Shown piece by piece: positions 1-6,174 of a stretch of DNA of 11,720 bases. Numbering within the stretch: position 1 is the stretch's first letter; every line of letters begins with the position of its first letter. Source of the DNA: an uncultured Bacilli bacterium (GTDB lineage Bacteria > Bacillota_I > Bacilli_A > RFN20 > CAG-826); contig CAKPJO010000037.1 in NCBI GenBank assembly GCA_934162685.1, forward strand, positions 1-11,720, written 5' to 3'. Both the position numbers and the translations under genes were made by a program. The notes beneath the pieces are model-generated. The model worked only from the letters and a program-made list of their open reading frames with translations. It ran no database searches and was not told the origin of the DNA.

Positions 1-488
1 GTGGTGCATTATATAATTTTGCACGTGAAATGGGATGTAATAAAATAGCTTTAGGTCATCATTATGATGATGTTATTGAAACTACTTTAATGAATTTATT
101 AAATTCTGGTAGTTTTCAAACAATGTTGCCGAAATTAAAATCCACTAATTACCCGGGAATGGAATTAATTCGTCCCATGTATTTAATTAGAGAAAAAGAT
201 ATTATTTCTTGGAAAAACTATCATAATTTAAAATTCATTCAATGTGCATGTCGATTTACGGAAAATTGCGCAATTTGTGATAATGGTGGCGGGGGATCGC
301 AAAGATACGCCACCAAACAACTAATTAAAGATTTAGTTAAAAATTATAATCCTCAAGTAGAAAAGAACATTTTCAAAAGCGCTGATAATGTCACTATTGA
401 TATGATTTTAGGATATAAAAAGAAAGGAAAACATTATAGTTATCTTGATACTTATGATAAAGATGAAGATAATGAAGATAAATTTTAA
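1..488 (+). CDS. TtcA-family PP-loop tRNA thiolation protein, 3' part only
   Basis: The reading frame is open from base 3, so the gene begins left of the window and the N-terminal ATP-binding SGGxDS loop is not visible. What is seen matches the C-terminal half of TtcA-type tRNA 2-thiolation enzymes: GALYNFAREMGCNKIALGHH, then YDDVIETTLMNLL, LPKLKST, IRPMYLIREKDI, and a cysteine cluster (CACRFTENCAICDNGGGGSQR) followed by the lysine-rich tail. Known members adenylate a tRNA base and insert sulfur using an Fe-S cluster in the cytoplasm; cytidine 32 is the classic TtcA target. The tail adds an acidic stretch rich in Asp and Glu. The ATG at base 30 is internal to the conserved domain and is not the start. 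The stop is 2 bases before the first MazG gene, so the two are probably co-transcribed and coupled. The exact tRNA target is uncertain because related Firmicute paralogues are poorly characterised. Confidence 0.85.
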   Translation, partial: GALYNFAREMGCNKIALGHHYDDVIETTLMNLLNSGSFQTMLPKLKSTNYPGMELIRPMYLIREKDIISWKNYHNLKFIQCACRFTENCAICDNGGGGSQRYATKQLIKDLVKNYNPQVEKNIFKSADNVTIDMILGYKKKGKHYSYLDTYDKDEDNEDKF

Positions 489-490
489 TT

Positions 491-826
491 ATGGAAATAA
501 ATGATTATCAAAAACTTGCTCTCCGCACCTTAAATAAAAATCTTGATAAAAAGGACATACTCATTAATAGTGTGATGGGATTATGCGGAGAATCAGGAGA
601 AGCTATCGACTTAGTAAAAAAACATCTATATCAAGGACATGAATTAGATAAGAAACGTTTTGCTAAAGAATTAGGTGATATTGCTTGGTATTTAGCGGAA
701 GCCGCTCACGCGCTTGATATGGATTTAGATGATGTTTTTAAGATGAATATTGAAAAACTACAAAAAAGATATCCTGATGGATTTAATCAAAATAATTCTA
801 TCCATCGAAAAAAAGAAGATTTATAA
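491..826 (+). CDS. MazG-like nucleotide pyrophosphohydrolase (first of two)
   Basis: An all-alpha NTP pyrophosphatase of 111 residues. The family hydrolyses (d)NTPs to NMP and pyrophosphate with Mg2+, cleaning the nucleotide pool. The metal-binding pattern is complete: E34-x2-E37 in GLCGESGEAIDLVKKH and E60-x2-D63 in KELGDIAWYL. The opening DYQKLALRT and the ending RYPDGFNQNNSIHRK are typical of a single-domain MazG subfamily common in Firmicutes and phages. The length is normal for that subfamily. The start follows the upstream stop by 2 bases and no good Shine-Dalgarno is seen, so translation probably depends on coupling to the tRNA thiolase gene. The second MazG-fold gene follows 14 bases later but belongs to a different subfamily. 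The precise substrate cannot be read from the sequence. Confidence 0.88.
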   Translation: MEINDYQKLALRTLNKNLDKKDILINSVMGLCGESGEAIDLVKKHLYQGHELDKKRFAKELGDIAWYLAEAAHALDMDLDDVFKMNIEKLQKRYPDGFNQNNSIHRKKEDL

Positions 827-840
827 AGGAGAATAACTAT

Positions 841-1167
841 ATGGATTCATTAGAGGAACTAAAAACTAAAATCAAAGAATTCGTGGATGAAAGAGATTGG
901 AATAAGTTTCATACACCTGCTAATTTAAGTAAATCAATATCTATCGAAGCAAATGAATTATTAGAATGCTTTCAATGGGATGAAGTTAATTTTAATATGG
1001 AAAATGTTAAAGAAGAACTGGCCGATGTAATAAATTATTGCATCCAAATGGCCACTATTTTAGATCTAGATATAAAAGATATTGTTTTAGATAAATTAAA
1101 GAAAAATGCTTTAAAATATCCTGTTAATAAATGCAAAGGTAAATCAACAAAATATAATCAATTATAA
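841..1167 (+). CDS. MazG-fold nucleotide pyrophosphohydrolase, dCTPase (RS21-C6)-like
   Basis: A 108-residue protein resembling the RS21-C6/DCTPP1 group of MazG-fold enzymes, which prefer dCTP and modified dCTP and release dCMP plus pyrophosphate. The signature ERDWNKFHTPANLSKSISIEANELLECFQW is complete (residues 17-46). Metal ligands are E36, E39, E59 and D62 (EEL ADV). W20, H24 and W46 lie where the pyrimidine-binding aromatics of this group sit. The tail NALKYPVNKCKGKSTKYNQL is also family-typical. The site AAAGGAG at 825-831 overlaps the stop of the previous gene and sits 9 bases before ATG. It closes the plus-strand operon and is followed within 7 bases by a strong terminator. The dCTP preference is inferred from family membership. 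Confidence 0.88.
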   Translation: MDSLEELKTKIKEFVDERDWNKFHTPANLSKSISIEANELLECFQWDEVNFNMENVKEELADVINYCIQMATILDLDIKDIVLDKLKKNALKYPVNKCKGKSTKYNQL

Positions 1168-1173
1168 CTAATG

Positions 1174-1202
1174 AAAAATGAGTAGCGGCGCTACTCATTT
1201 TT
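1174..1202. terminator. Bidirectional rho-independent terminator
   Basis: A perfect 13-bp stem (1174-1186 with 1190-1202) has the core GAGTAGC/GCTACTC, a 3-base GGC loop, an A-tract on the left and a T-tract on the right. It ends the ttcA-like/MazG operon on the plus strand. The convergent membrane-protein gene on the minus strand has its stop codon (1191-1193) inside the same stem, so the hairpin can serve both directions. Confidence 0.9.
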
Positions 1203-2222
1203 ATTATTATCATCTTTATCGTCTTTATTTTCATTATTATTTTTTTCTCCATCAATCACATCTTTTAAATGATTGATAAAATTATCTAATTCTTGTTTTT
1301 GTTCTTCTGTAAGTCGATCACTTGAACGCATAGTCTCATACATTTTATTCATATTTGTAAAATTATATGCGCTTAATTCTTCAAACATTACAGCATATGT
1401 GTTTTCTTGAATAAGCAATAAATCTGGTAAAAGAATAGCAATACCAATAACACTTAAAGCACAAGCGACGGGAATACCAAATGCTAGTTTGTTTGTAAAA
1501 TAACAAATAACAATTCCTAAAGCGAATAGAATTGGGATTAATATAATTTTATACCATTCTTTACCATAGACAATTTTATAATATTGCTTTTTATAATGCG
1601 GGAATACATCTTTAAACACTGGCTTGTTTTTGCCATTTGGTAAAGAAGCACTCGTTTTGCATAAAGCATATAAAGCATTATGAAGCATTTTATAAATGAA
1701 ATACATAAACCCTACACCATAGCCGATTGAAGAAGTTAGATACATTACAAAGTTATAAGTTTCAATATTACTATTTGCAAGACTTGATAAATTATCAAAT
1801 ACATTTTGCGTATCAGAATTTTGGAGGACATTTAGTAGTTGACTAATAAAATCCTTATAAGTAGGCGTTAAATATAATATAGCAAACACTAATAAACTAG
1901 TAACACTATAAATTAATAATGCTATAAATGCATTTGCTAATGTTCTAAAAGGAATACGACAATTAGGGAATAAACCTAATCTCATAGATAAATTGAAATT
2001 TTTTCTATTAAAAGGAATATTTTCTAATTGAATAATCGACATTTGCATTGCAATAAAATATGGTAAAACTAAAAACGGAAACAAAATTATTGCCATATAG
2101 CCAATTAAAGCATCAAGAAAAATTGTTACCAAACATATAACAACAAAACCAAATATCATCGCATAAATTGAGCCACGATATTTTGCTTTCTTTTCCTTAG
2201 CTTTTTTAAATACTTCATCCAT
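1191..2222 (-). CDS. Polytopic membrane protein of unknown function
   Basis: A 343-residue protein I do not recognise. A short basic N-terminus (KKAKEKKAKYR) is followed by about six hydrophobic segments near residues 18-37, 38-58, 97-121, 160-180, 225-242 and 248-270. The segment between 122 and 158 is polar and may face outside. The C-terminal 45 residues form a charged, probably helical stretch (DRLTEEQKQELDNFINHLKDVI) and then a low-complexity Asn/Asp/Lys tail, probably cytoplasmic. No transporter or enzyme motif is visible. ATG at 2220-2222 is preceded by GAGG at 7 bases. The gene has its own good promoter with an embedded perfect dyad, so it may be regulated alone rather than as part of an operon. 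The stop lies inside a bidirectional terminator. Confidence 0.75.
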   Translation of the reverse strand: MDEVFKKAKEKKAKYRGSIYAMIFGFVVICLVTIFLDALIGYMAIILFPFLVLPYFIAMQMSIIQLENIPFNRKNFNLSMRLGLFPNCRIPFRTLANAFIALLIYSVTSLLVFAILYLTPTYKDFISQLLNVLQNSDTQNVFDNLSSLANSNIETYNFVMYLTSSIGYGVGFMYFIYKMLHNALYALCKTSASLPNGKNKPVFKDVFPHYKKQYYKIVYGKEWYKIILIPILFALGIVICYFTNKLAFGIPVACALSVIGIAILLPDLLLIQENTYAVMFEELSAYNFTNMNKMYETMRSSDRLTEEQKQELDNFINHLKDVIDGEKNNNENKDDKDDNNKNE

Positions 2223-2242
2223 AAGATAACCTCGTTTCGAAC

Positions 2243-2269
2243 TATACTATAAATTATTTTTATAGTATA
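2243..2269. promoter_or_regulatory. Perfect 11-bp inverted repeat over the promoter (candidate operator)
   Basis: TATACTATAAA (2243-2253) and TTTATAGTATA (2259-2269) are perfect inverted copies around a 5-base TTATT centre. The left arm contains the -10 element and the right arm fills the spacer up to the -35. A dimeric repressor bound here would block RNA polymerase. The arms are purely A+T except for one C or G each, so chance formation in such DNA is possible but unlikely at 11/11 matches. No regulator gene lies beside it. Confidence 0.5.
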
Positions 2270-2274
2270 ATCAA
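2246..2274 (-). promoter_or_regulatory. SigA-type promoter of the 1191-2222 membrane gene
   Basis: Read on the minus strand, TTGATT (2269-2274) is separated by exactly 17 bases from TATAGT (2246-2251). The predicted start of transcription is near 2239, giving a leader of only about 16 bases before the ATG with its GAGG site. This is one of the best core promoters in the window. Confidence 0.7.
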
Positions 2275-2299
2275 GAAACAAATATTATTTTACGTTGAA

Positions 2300-2326
2300 A
2301 ATGAAAAGTTATGCTTGCGCATAACT
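2300..2326 (-). terminator. Probable terminator of the YdcC-like gene
   Basis: On the minus strand, AGTTATGC and GCATAACT (2307-2314 and 2319-2326) form an 8-bp stem with a 4-base loop, followed by TTTTCATTTTC. The stem overlaps the stop codon of the YdcC-like gene (2325-2327). The T-tract is interrupted, so termination may be partial. It separates that gene from the downstream membrane gene, which has its own promoter. Confidence 0.6.
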
Positions 2327-3332
2327 ATTTCATAATGCTATATTCCATGCCTTCCGCTACTTCAATTTTCTCTGCTGTTGTTAAACTAGAAGAATAAATC
2401 GAATATCTTATATTATCTTCAATATAAATAAGATAATTATTTTTAGAATACGCAACACCAGTAAATACACTTTCTAATGTGCCATCAACTTCACTAATCA
2501 CCATTTCTTTATTTGGTTCAACAATCGATTGCACAACAGTAAATGCATCTTCACCTTCATACACTAAGATTACAACTTCAGTTCCATCTATAGTGCTTGT
2601 TGTTTCTTCTTTCATTGTAGCCGAGATATTAGCAGCGGTTGGATACATAGGAAACTCTTGATCAGTTTTAGAAGTATTTTCTGTTAAATTACTTCTTGAA
2701 TTATCCATATTGTTTTTAACTTCAAAATACCCATCTTCAAACTTTGGACTAAAATCTACTTTAGAGAAGTTTATTTTAACTAATGCCTCATTATTCGCGC
2801 CATAAATATTGATATATTGTGGAGCTAAATCATTAGTTAATTTTGTATCTTGTTTAACCCAAGTTGGATTATTTTTATAAGCTGGATTCGTTGATAAAAT
2901 AAATCCATCATCTAATTTTTTGATATCATGTTTTACTTCAAATCCACTCAATATCGATTGATATAAATATGGTTTAGGCGAATTTGTTGGCCAACCACTA
3001 TTAAACTTATATACTTGATTTAAAGTAGGAGTTAAAACAAATACTCCATCTTTGTTTTTAATAATAATCTGCTCTTGATTAACATTTTGATCTTTAATAG
3101 AAACACGATAATTTTCACCATCATCATTTTTTTGATAATCTGTTGTCACAAAATAATTGCGAGTATTATCACCATTTTCCATGTCCATTGTTAATTCCAT
3201 ATGATAACAAGTTAAATCTTCCACCTTTTTTTCTAGCGCGGAAGAAATATCGCTTTTAGAGAAAAATAGTTTCCACCCCGCTAATACGATTACTCCTAAG
3301 ACAATCACACCTATAATAATTTTCTTTAACAT
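2325..3332 (-). CDS. YdcC/GerS-like LolA-fold protein, membrane-anchored
   Basis: A 335-residue protein with an N-terminal hydrophobic anchor (IIIGVIVLGVIVLAGWKLFF, residues 5-24) and no lipobox cysteine. Residues about 30-215 resemble the LolA-like fold of Bacillus YdcC and Clostridioides GerS: NYRVSIKDQN, EQIIIKNKDGVFVLTPTLNQ, VYKFNSGWPTNSPKPYLYQS. Residues about 225-335 resemble the DUF4367 tail of YdcC (VILVYEGEDAFTVVQ, LESVFTGVAYSKNNYLIYIE, YSIYSSSLTTAEKIEVAEGM). Family members act at the outer face of the membrane and several are linked to sporulation or germination. The biochemical role is not settled. The site AAGGAGGTGG (3337-3346) is a near-perfect Shine-Dalgarno 7 bases from ATG. 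The gene is divergent from the DUF378 gene. An anchor in place of a lipid attachment site is the main oddity. Sporulation in this organism is only suggested, not shown. Confidence 0.75.
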   Translation of the reverse strand: MLKKIIIGVIVLGVIVLAGWKLFFSKSDISSALEKKVEDLTCYHMELTMDMENGDNTRNYFVTTDYQKNDDGENYRVSIKDQNVNQEQIIIKNKDGVFVLTPTLNQVYKFNSGWPTNSPKPYLYQSILSGFEVKHDIKKLDDGFILSTNPAYKNNPTWVKQDTKLTNDLAPQYINIYGANNEALVKINFSKVDFSPKFEDGYFEVKNNMDNSRSNLTENTSKTDQEFPMYPTAANISATMKEETTSTIDGTEVVILVYEGEDAFTVVQSIVEPNKEMVISEVDGTLESVFTGVAYSKNNYLIYIEDNIRYSIYSSSLTTAEKIEVAEGMEYSIMK

Positions 3333-3336
3333 AATT

Positions 3337-3422
3337 CCACCTCCTTATTATTTATGATATGTATTCTAAAAATAGAATGAATAATTTCAGTTTTTTTGCA
3401 CATATTAATAATGAACTGGAGG
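3337..3422. promoter_or_regulatory. Divergent intergenic region with two strong ribosome sites and a small dyad
   Basis: The region lies between divergently transcribed genes. It holds the minus-strand site AAGGAGGTGG (3337-3346) and the plus-strand site TGGAGG (3417-3422). ATTCTA-AAAA-TAGAAT (3363-3378) is a 6-bp inverted repeat roughly where both promoters should lie. I could not assign -35/-10 pairs with confidence; TTCATT-16-TATCAT on the minus strand is a weak possibility. Confidence 0.35.
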
Positions 3423-3427
3423 TTATT

Positions 3428-3679
3428 ATGAACGTTTTAGAAAAAATCGCCCTTGTATTTACAATTATTGGCGGTATTAACTGGGGATTAGTTGGAATTT
3501 TTGACTATAATCTAGTCGAAGCAATATTTGGTTCAGGCAGTGTTGTTACAAGAATAATTTATATTGTTGTAGCGGTATCTGCTTTAATTAACATATTGTT
3601 ACTCTTCATGCCAATTGATGAAAATAAAGATTATGAGTATAAAAACGATGACTTTCCAAGAAAAAGAGCCACTAATTAA
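3428..3679 (+). CDS. DUF378 small membrane protein
   Basis: An 83-residue protein with two membrane segments (about 6-24 and 41-61) and the DUF378 hallmark IGGINWGLVGIFDYNLVEAIFG followed by TRIIYIVVAVSALI, with a short charged cytoplasmic tail. The family is widespread in Firmicutes and has no known function. The ATG at 3428 is chosen because TGGAGG lies 5 bases before it and homology begins there. The frame stays open to an earlier ATG at 3359, but that would add 23 residues without family character and without a ribosome site. The gene stands alone with a terminator directly after its stop. Confidence 0.88.
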   Translation: MNVLEKIALVFTIIGGINWGLVGIFDYNLVEAIFGSGSVVTRIIYIVVAVSALINILLLFMPIDENKDYEYKNDDFPRKRATN

Positions 3680-3710
3680 AAAGCCTGCCAGCTCGGCAGG
3701 TTTTTTAAAA
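3678..3710. terminator. Bidirectional rho-independent terminator
   Basis: CCTGCC (3684-3689) pairs with GGCAGG (3695-3700) around an AGCTC loop, flanked by an A-tract before and TTTTTT after. It serves the DUF378 gene on the plus strand. The convergent NERD-like gene ends at 3705 inside the flank, so it also closes the long minus-strand run. Confidence 0.9.
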
Positions 3711-4307
3711 CTTAATTTTATTTAAATCAAATATTGCTTTTTGGAGTTGTTCTTCATTAATTTTTCCAATATCTTCATTCTCAAATTTTGCCACTGCTTT
3801 AGCAAGATTCTTTTCTTTTACAATAATATTATGCGGATTGAGTTTAACATTTTCATCAACCACACAATCATTATTAACAATAATAATAGAAACGAACATC
3901 TCACGATCAATACCACTTATAAGTGATAATTTTTCTTCTCTTATATTGTTTTTTAATAAGGGATTATCTATATATGTTCTTTTATCTTTTGTTTTACAAA
4001 GTATCCATGATTCATCTTGCGGTTTTCCCACAATTCCCATTGTCCAATATTTATCAGTAATGCAATAAATATATTTTTCACCAAATAACAGGTGATCAAA
4101 ATGTGCTTGACTATTTTCATCAATTTTAAAATAATAGTTATTAATTAAGCGATAATCTTTTTTATTAACGATTTTATAAATGGTTTTATAATATTTATAG
4201 CGAAAAAATTTACGATATAAATATTTATTAAGTGGATAAGAAATAATTAAATAAGCTGCGAGAAGAAAAGCAATAACAATTAAAGCAATTGTTAATTCCG
4301 GCGTCAT
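3705..4307 (-). CDS. Membrane-anchored NERD-like domain protein
   Basis: A 200-residue protein with one N-terminal membrane segment (residues 5-26) and a basic, Tyr-rich linker. Residues about 60-125 resemble the NERD (nuclease-related) domain: FDHLLFGEKYIYCITDKYW-x2-GIVGKPQDESWI and later IDNPLLKNN, matching the NERD pattern D-hydrophobic-gp-x-GvfvIExK-nw-x-G-I-x-G...w...NP. D71 and K86 are present, but the usual catalytic Glu of ExK is replaced by Thr (TDK), so nuclease activity is doubtful. The later segment VSIIIVNNDCVV also fits the fold. The gene starts 2 bases after deoD stops and has no clear Shine-Dalgarno, so it is probably translated by coupling with deoD. Any functional link to nucleoside salvage is unproven. 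The NERD assignment rests on pattern recognition alone. Confidence 0.55.
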   Translation of the reverse strand: MTPELTIALIVIAFLLAAYLIISYPLNKYLYRKFFRYKYYKTIYKIVNKKDYRLINNYYFKIDENSQAHFDHLLFGEKYIYCITDKYWTMGIVGKPQDESWILCKTKDKRTYIDNPLLKNNIREEKLSLISGIDREMFVSIIIVNNDCVVDENVKLNPHNIIVKEKNLAKAVAKFENEDIGKINEEQLQKAIFDLNKIKF

Positions 4308-4309
4308 AA

Positions 4310-5008
4310 TTATTTTGCAATCTCTAAAGCAATTTCAATCATCTTTTTAAGATTCAATTGACGCTCTTCAGCAGTTGCTTTTCCTTCCTTAATAAAATGA
4401 TCAGTTACACTAAGTAAGCATAAAGCTTTCTTTCCTAAATTTGCGGCTGTAGCGTATAAAGCATATGATTCCATTTCCACACCCATGCAGCCCATATTAG
4501 CCCATTTTTGCCAAGTAGTGTCATTATAGAAATTATCACTAGATAAAATATTACCAACATGTACTGGAATATTAAGTTCCTTTGCTTTATCATAAGCCTC
4601 TTTTGTTAATTCAAAGTCCGAAATCGCACTATAAACGCCATCAATTCCATATTGCTTAGCCCAGTTTGAGTTTGTACAAGCTCCTGAGCAAATCAATACA
4701 TCAAATAAGTTAATATATTCTTTATATGATCCACATGTACCAATGCGAATAATAGTTTCAACATTATAATTAGTGTAAAGTTCATAAGCATAAATACCAA
4801 TTGATGGCATTCCCATTCCCGAAGCCATTACTGATACTTTCTTTCCTTTGTAGTAGCCGGTATATCCATAAATATTACGAACAGATGTAACAAGTTTAAC
4901 ATCTTCTAAAAATGTATCCGCAATAAATTTGGCTCGTAATGGATCTCCTGGCATTAATACTGTTTTTGCAAAGTCATTTGCGTTCGCTCCAATATGTGGT
5001 GTAGGCAT
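4310..5008 (-). CDS. deoD: Purine nucleoside phosphorylase, DeoD type
   Basis: A full-length 232-residue member of the hexameric DeoD family. It reversibly cleaves purine (deoxy)ribonucleosides with phosphate to a free base and (deoxy)ribose-1-phosphate in the cytoplasm. Key residues are in place: H5 in TPHI, the phosphate loop GDPLRA (21-26), R44 in VRNIYGYTG, RIGTCG (88-93), the nucleoside-binding VEMES (177-181) and D203 in SVTDH. ATG follows GGAGG by 8 bases. An unusual nested inverted repeat immediately upstream includes this ribosome site (see 5017-5053). No strong own promoter is seen, so it is probably expressed by read-through from ddl. The NERD-like gene follows 2 bases after its stop. 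Confidence 0.97.
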   Translation of the reverse strand: MPTPHIGANANDFAKTVLMPGDPLRAKFIADTFLEDVKLVTSVRNIYGYTGYYKGKKVSVMASGMGMPSIGIYAYELYTNYNVETIIRIGTCGSYKEYINLFDVLICSGACTNSNWAKQYGIDGVYSAISDFELTKEAYDKAKELNIPVHVGNILSSDNFYNDTTWQKWANMGCMGVEMESYALYATAANLGKKALCLLSVTDHFIKEGKATAEERQLNLKKMIEIALEIAK

Positions 5009-5016
5009 AAATAAAT

Positions 5017-5053
5017 CCTCCTATAAACTAATATTAGTTTAGCATATAGGAGG
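5017..5053 (-). promoter_or_regulatory. Nested inverted repeat that can hide the deoD ribosome site
   Basis: Outer arms CCTCCTATA (5017-5025) and TATAGGAGG (5045-5053) are perfect inverted copies. Inside lies a perfect 18-base palindrome, TAAACTAATATTAGTTTA (5024-5041). In RNA read from ddl, CCUCCUA would pair with the UAGGAGG ribosome site of deoD, extended by the inner stem, leaving a 5-base bulge. No U-tract follows, so it is not a standard terminator. The inner palindrome could instead be a DNA operator. Confidence 0.6.
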
Positions 5054-5071
5054 GTAATTATTAAGTATTTT

Positions 5072-6157
5072 CTATTTTTTCATTGCAATAGTTTTTAATG
5101 AAGCATCTTCATATTTTGTAATCAAATTACGTTTATGTTTATATTCATTTTTAGCAATTTCACATATTTTTTTAATAATATCAATTAAAGAAATTTTTTG
5201 ATTTTTAAACAAATAATAACTTAATGAACCTGGTATAGAATTTATTTCATTCAAATATAGTTTTTTGCTTTTTGCATCATACAAGAAATCAAAGCGCACC
5301 ACTCCTAAGCAATTTAAATTTATAAATGCTTTTAAAGCATAAGTTTTAATTTCAGTTTGTAATACCTTTGTTATTTTGGCTGGTATAATATGTCCCGAAT
5401 ATTTAGATTGAAATAACTCATATTTATCCTTAAATGTTAATACTTTATCTTCCATATTTACCAACTCAATATCACTAACTATTTGATTATTTTCATCGCC
5501 AAGTACTGCGACATTAAGTTCTTTTAAGTGTTCTACTGAAGATTCCACTATAACTTCTTCATCATATTCAAACGCTATATTAAGATACTTTTGATATTCA
5601 TCATAGTTATAAACTTTTTTTACCCCAATCGATGAACCTAAATGACTTGGCTTTATCACAAGAGGAAAATCAAAACCTTCTTTTATAATGGTGTCTTTAC
5701 CTTTATAAAGTTTGAAGCAATCCACTACTGGTATTTCTAAATGTTTTAAAATAATTTTAGAAAAATACTTATCTTGTATAAGCGCTGAAGAAATCACGCT
5801 TGATGAAGTAGATGGAATATGCATAAAATCAAACAAAGCCTTCATTGTTCCATCTTCTGTTCCAAATCCATGGAAACAAAGTATTGCTACTTCAATATCG
5901 TCATAGTGGCACAAATGCTTAAATTGATAATAGCCATTTTTAAAAACAAATGTTCCTTTTATAAATTTTGTTTTATCTTCATAATTATCTTTATTTAATA
6001 GTGCTTTCCCTGTATAAAACACATTATCATGGCTTAAATAAATTGGCACAAATGGAATGTTATGTTTTTTTAATTCTTCCATCACAAACAAACTAGTCAC
6101 AATAGAAATATCATGTTCTAATGAATTTCCTCCATAAACAACTGCGATTTTTTTCAT
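5072..6157 (-). CDS. ddl: D-alanine--D-alanine ligase
   Basis: A 361-residue ATP-grasp ligase that joins two D-Ala with ATP to give the D-Ala-D-Ala end of the peptidoglycan precursor. Order of motifs: VVYGGNSLEHDISIVTS (catalytic E14), HGFGTEDGT (96-104), FPLVIKPSHLGSSIGV (165-180, ATP-binding Lys and glycine loop), VESSVEHLKELNVAVLG, IIPAKI (257-262), RFDFLY (288-293) and the Mg-binding NEINSIPGS (303-311). HGFGTEDG replaces the more usual HGxxGEDG, and the omega-loop region (FKDKYELFQSKYSG) diverges from textbook Ddl, so I cannot decide D-Ala versus another second substrate from sequence alone. D-Ala-D-Ala is the default, given the adjacent MurF-type gene. AGGAGG lies about 8 bases before ATG, and the gap from murF is 17 bases. 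The last 20 residues extend past the family core. Confidence 0.92.
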   Translation of the reverse strand: MKKIAVVYGGNSLEHDISIVTSLFVMEELKKHNIPFVPIYLSHDNVFYTGKALLNKDNYEDKTKFIKGTFVFKNGYYQFKHLCHYDDIEVAILCFHGFGTEDGTMKALFDFMHIPSTSSSVISSALIQDKYFSKIILKHLEIPVVDCFKLYKGKDTIIKEGFDFPLVIKPSHLGSSIGVKKVYNYDEYQKYLNIAFEYDEEVIVESSVEHLKELNVAVLGDENNQIVSDIELVNMEDKVLTFKDKYELFQSKYSGHIIPAKITKVLQTEIKTYALKAFINLNCLGVVRFDFLYDAKSKKLYLNEINSIPGSLSYYLFKNQKISLIDIIKKICEIAKNEYKHKRNLITKYEDASLKTIAMKK

Positions 6158-6174
6158 AGATTTTCCTCCTAATA

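Noticed and set aside
2479..2661. Plus-strand open frame of 60 codons
   Set aside because: It lies entirely antisense to the YdcC-like gene, has no ribosome site and resembles no protein.
3359..3427. Longer N-terminus for the DUF378 gene
   Set aside because: No ribosome site precedes the earlier ATG, and TGGAGG at 3417-3422 serves the ATG at 3428, where family similarity begins.
3741..4068. Two overlapping plus-strand open frames
   Set aside because: Both are antisense to the NERD-like gene, with low-complexity Ile/Asn/Phe content typical of A+T-rich shadows.
5024..5041. Reading the 18-base palindrome as a terminator between ddl and deoD
   Set aside because: It has no G+C-rich stem core and no T-tract on the minus strand; the sequence runs straight into the deoD ribosome site.
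5712..5906. Plus-strand open frame of 64 codons
   Set aside because: It is antisense to the conserved ddl core and has no start signals.
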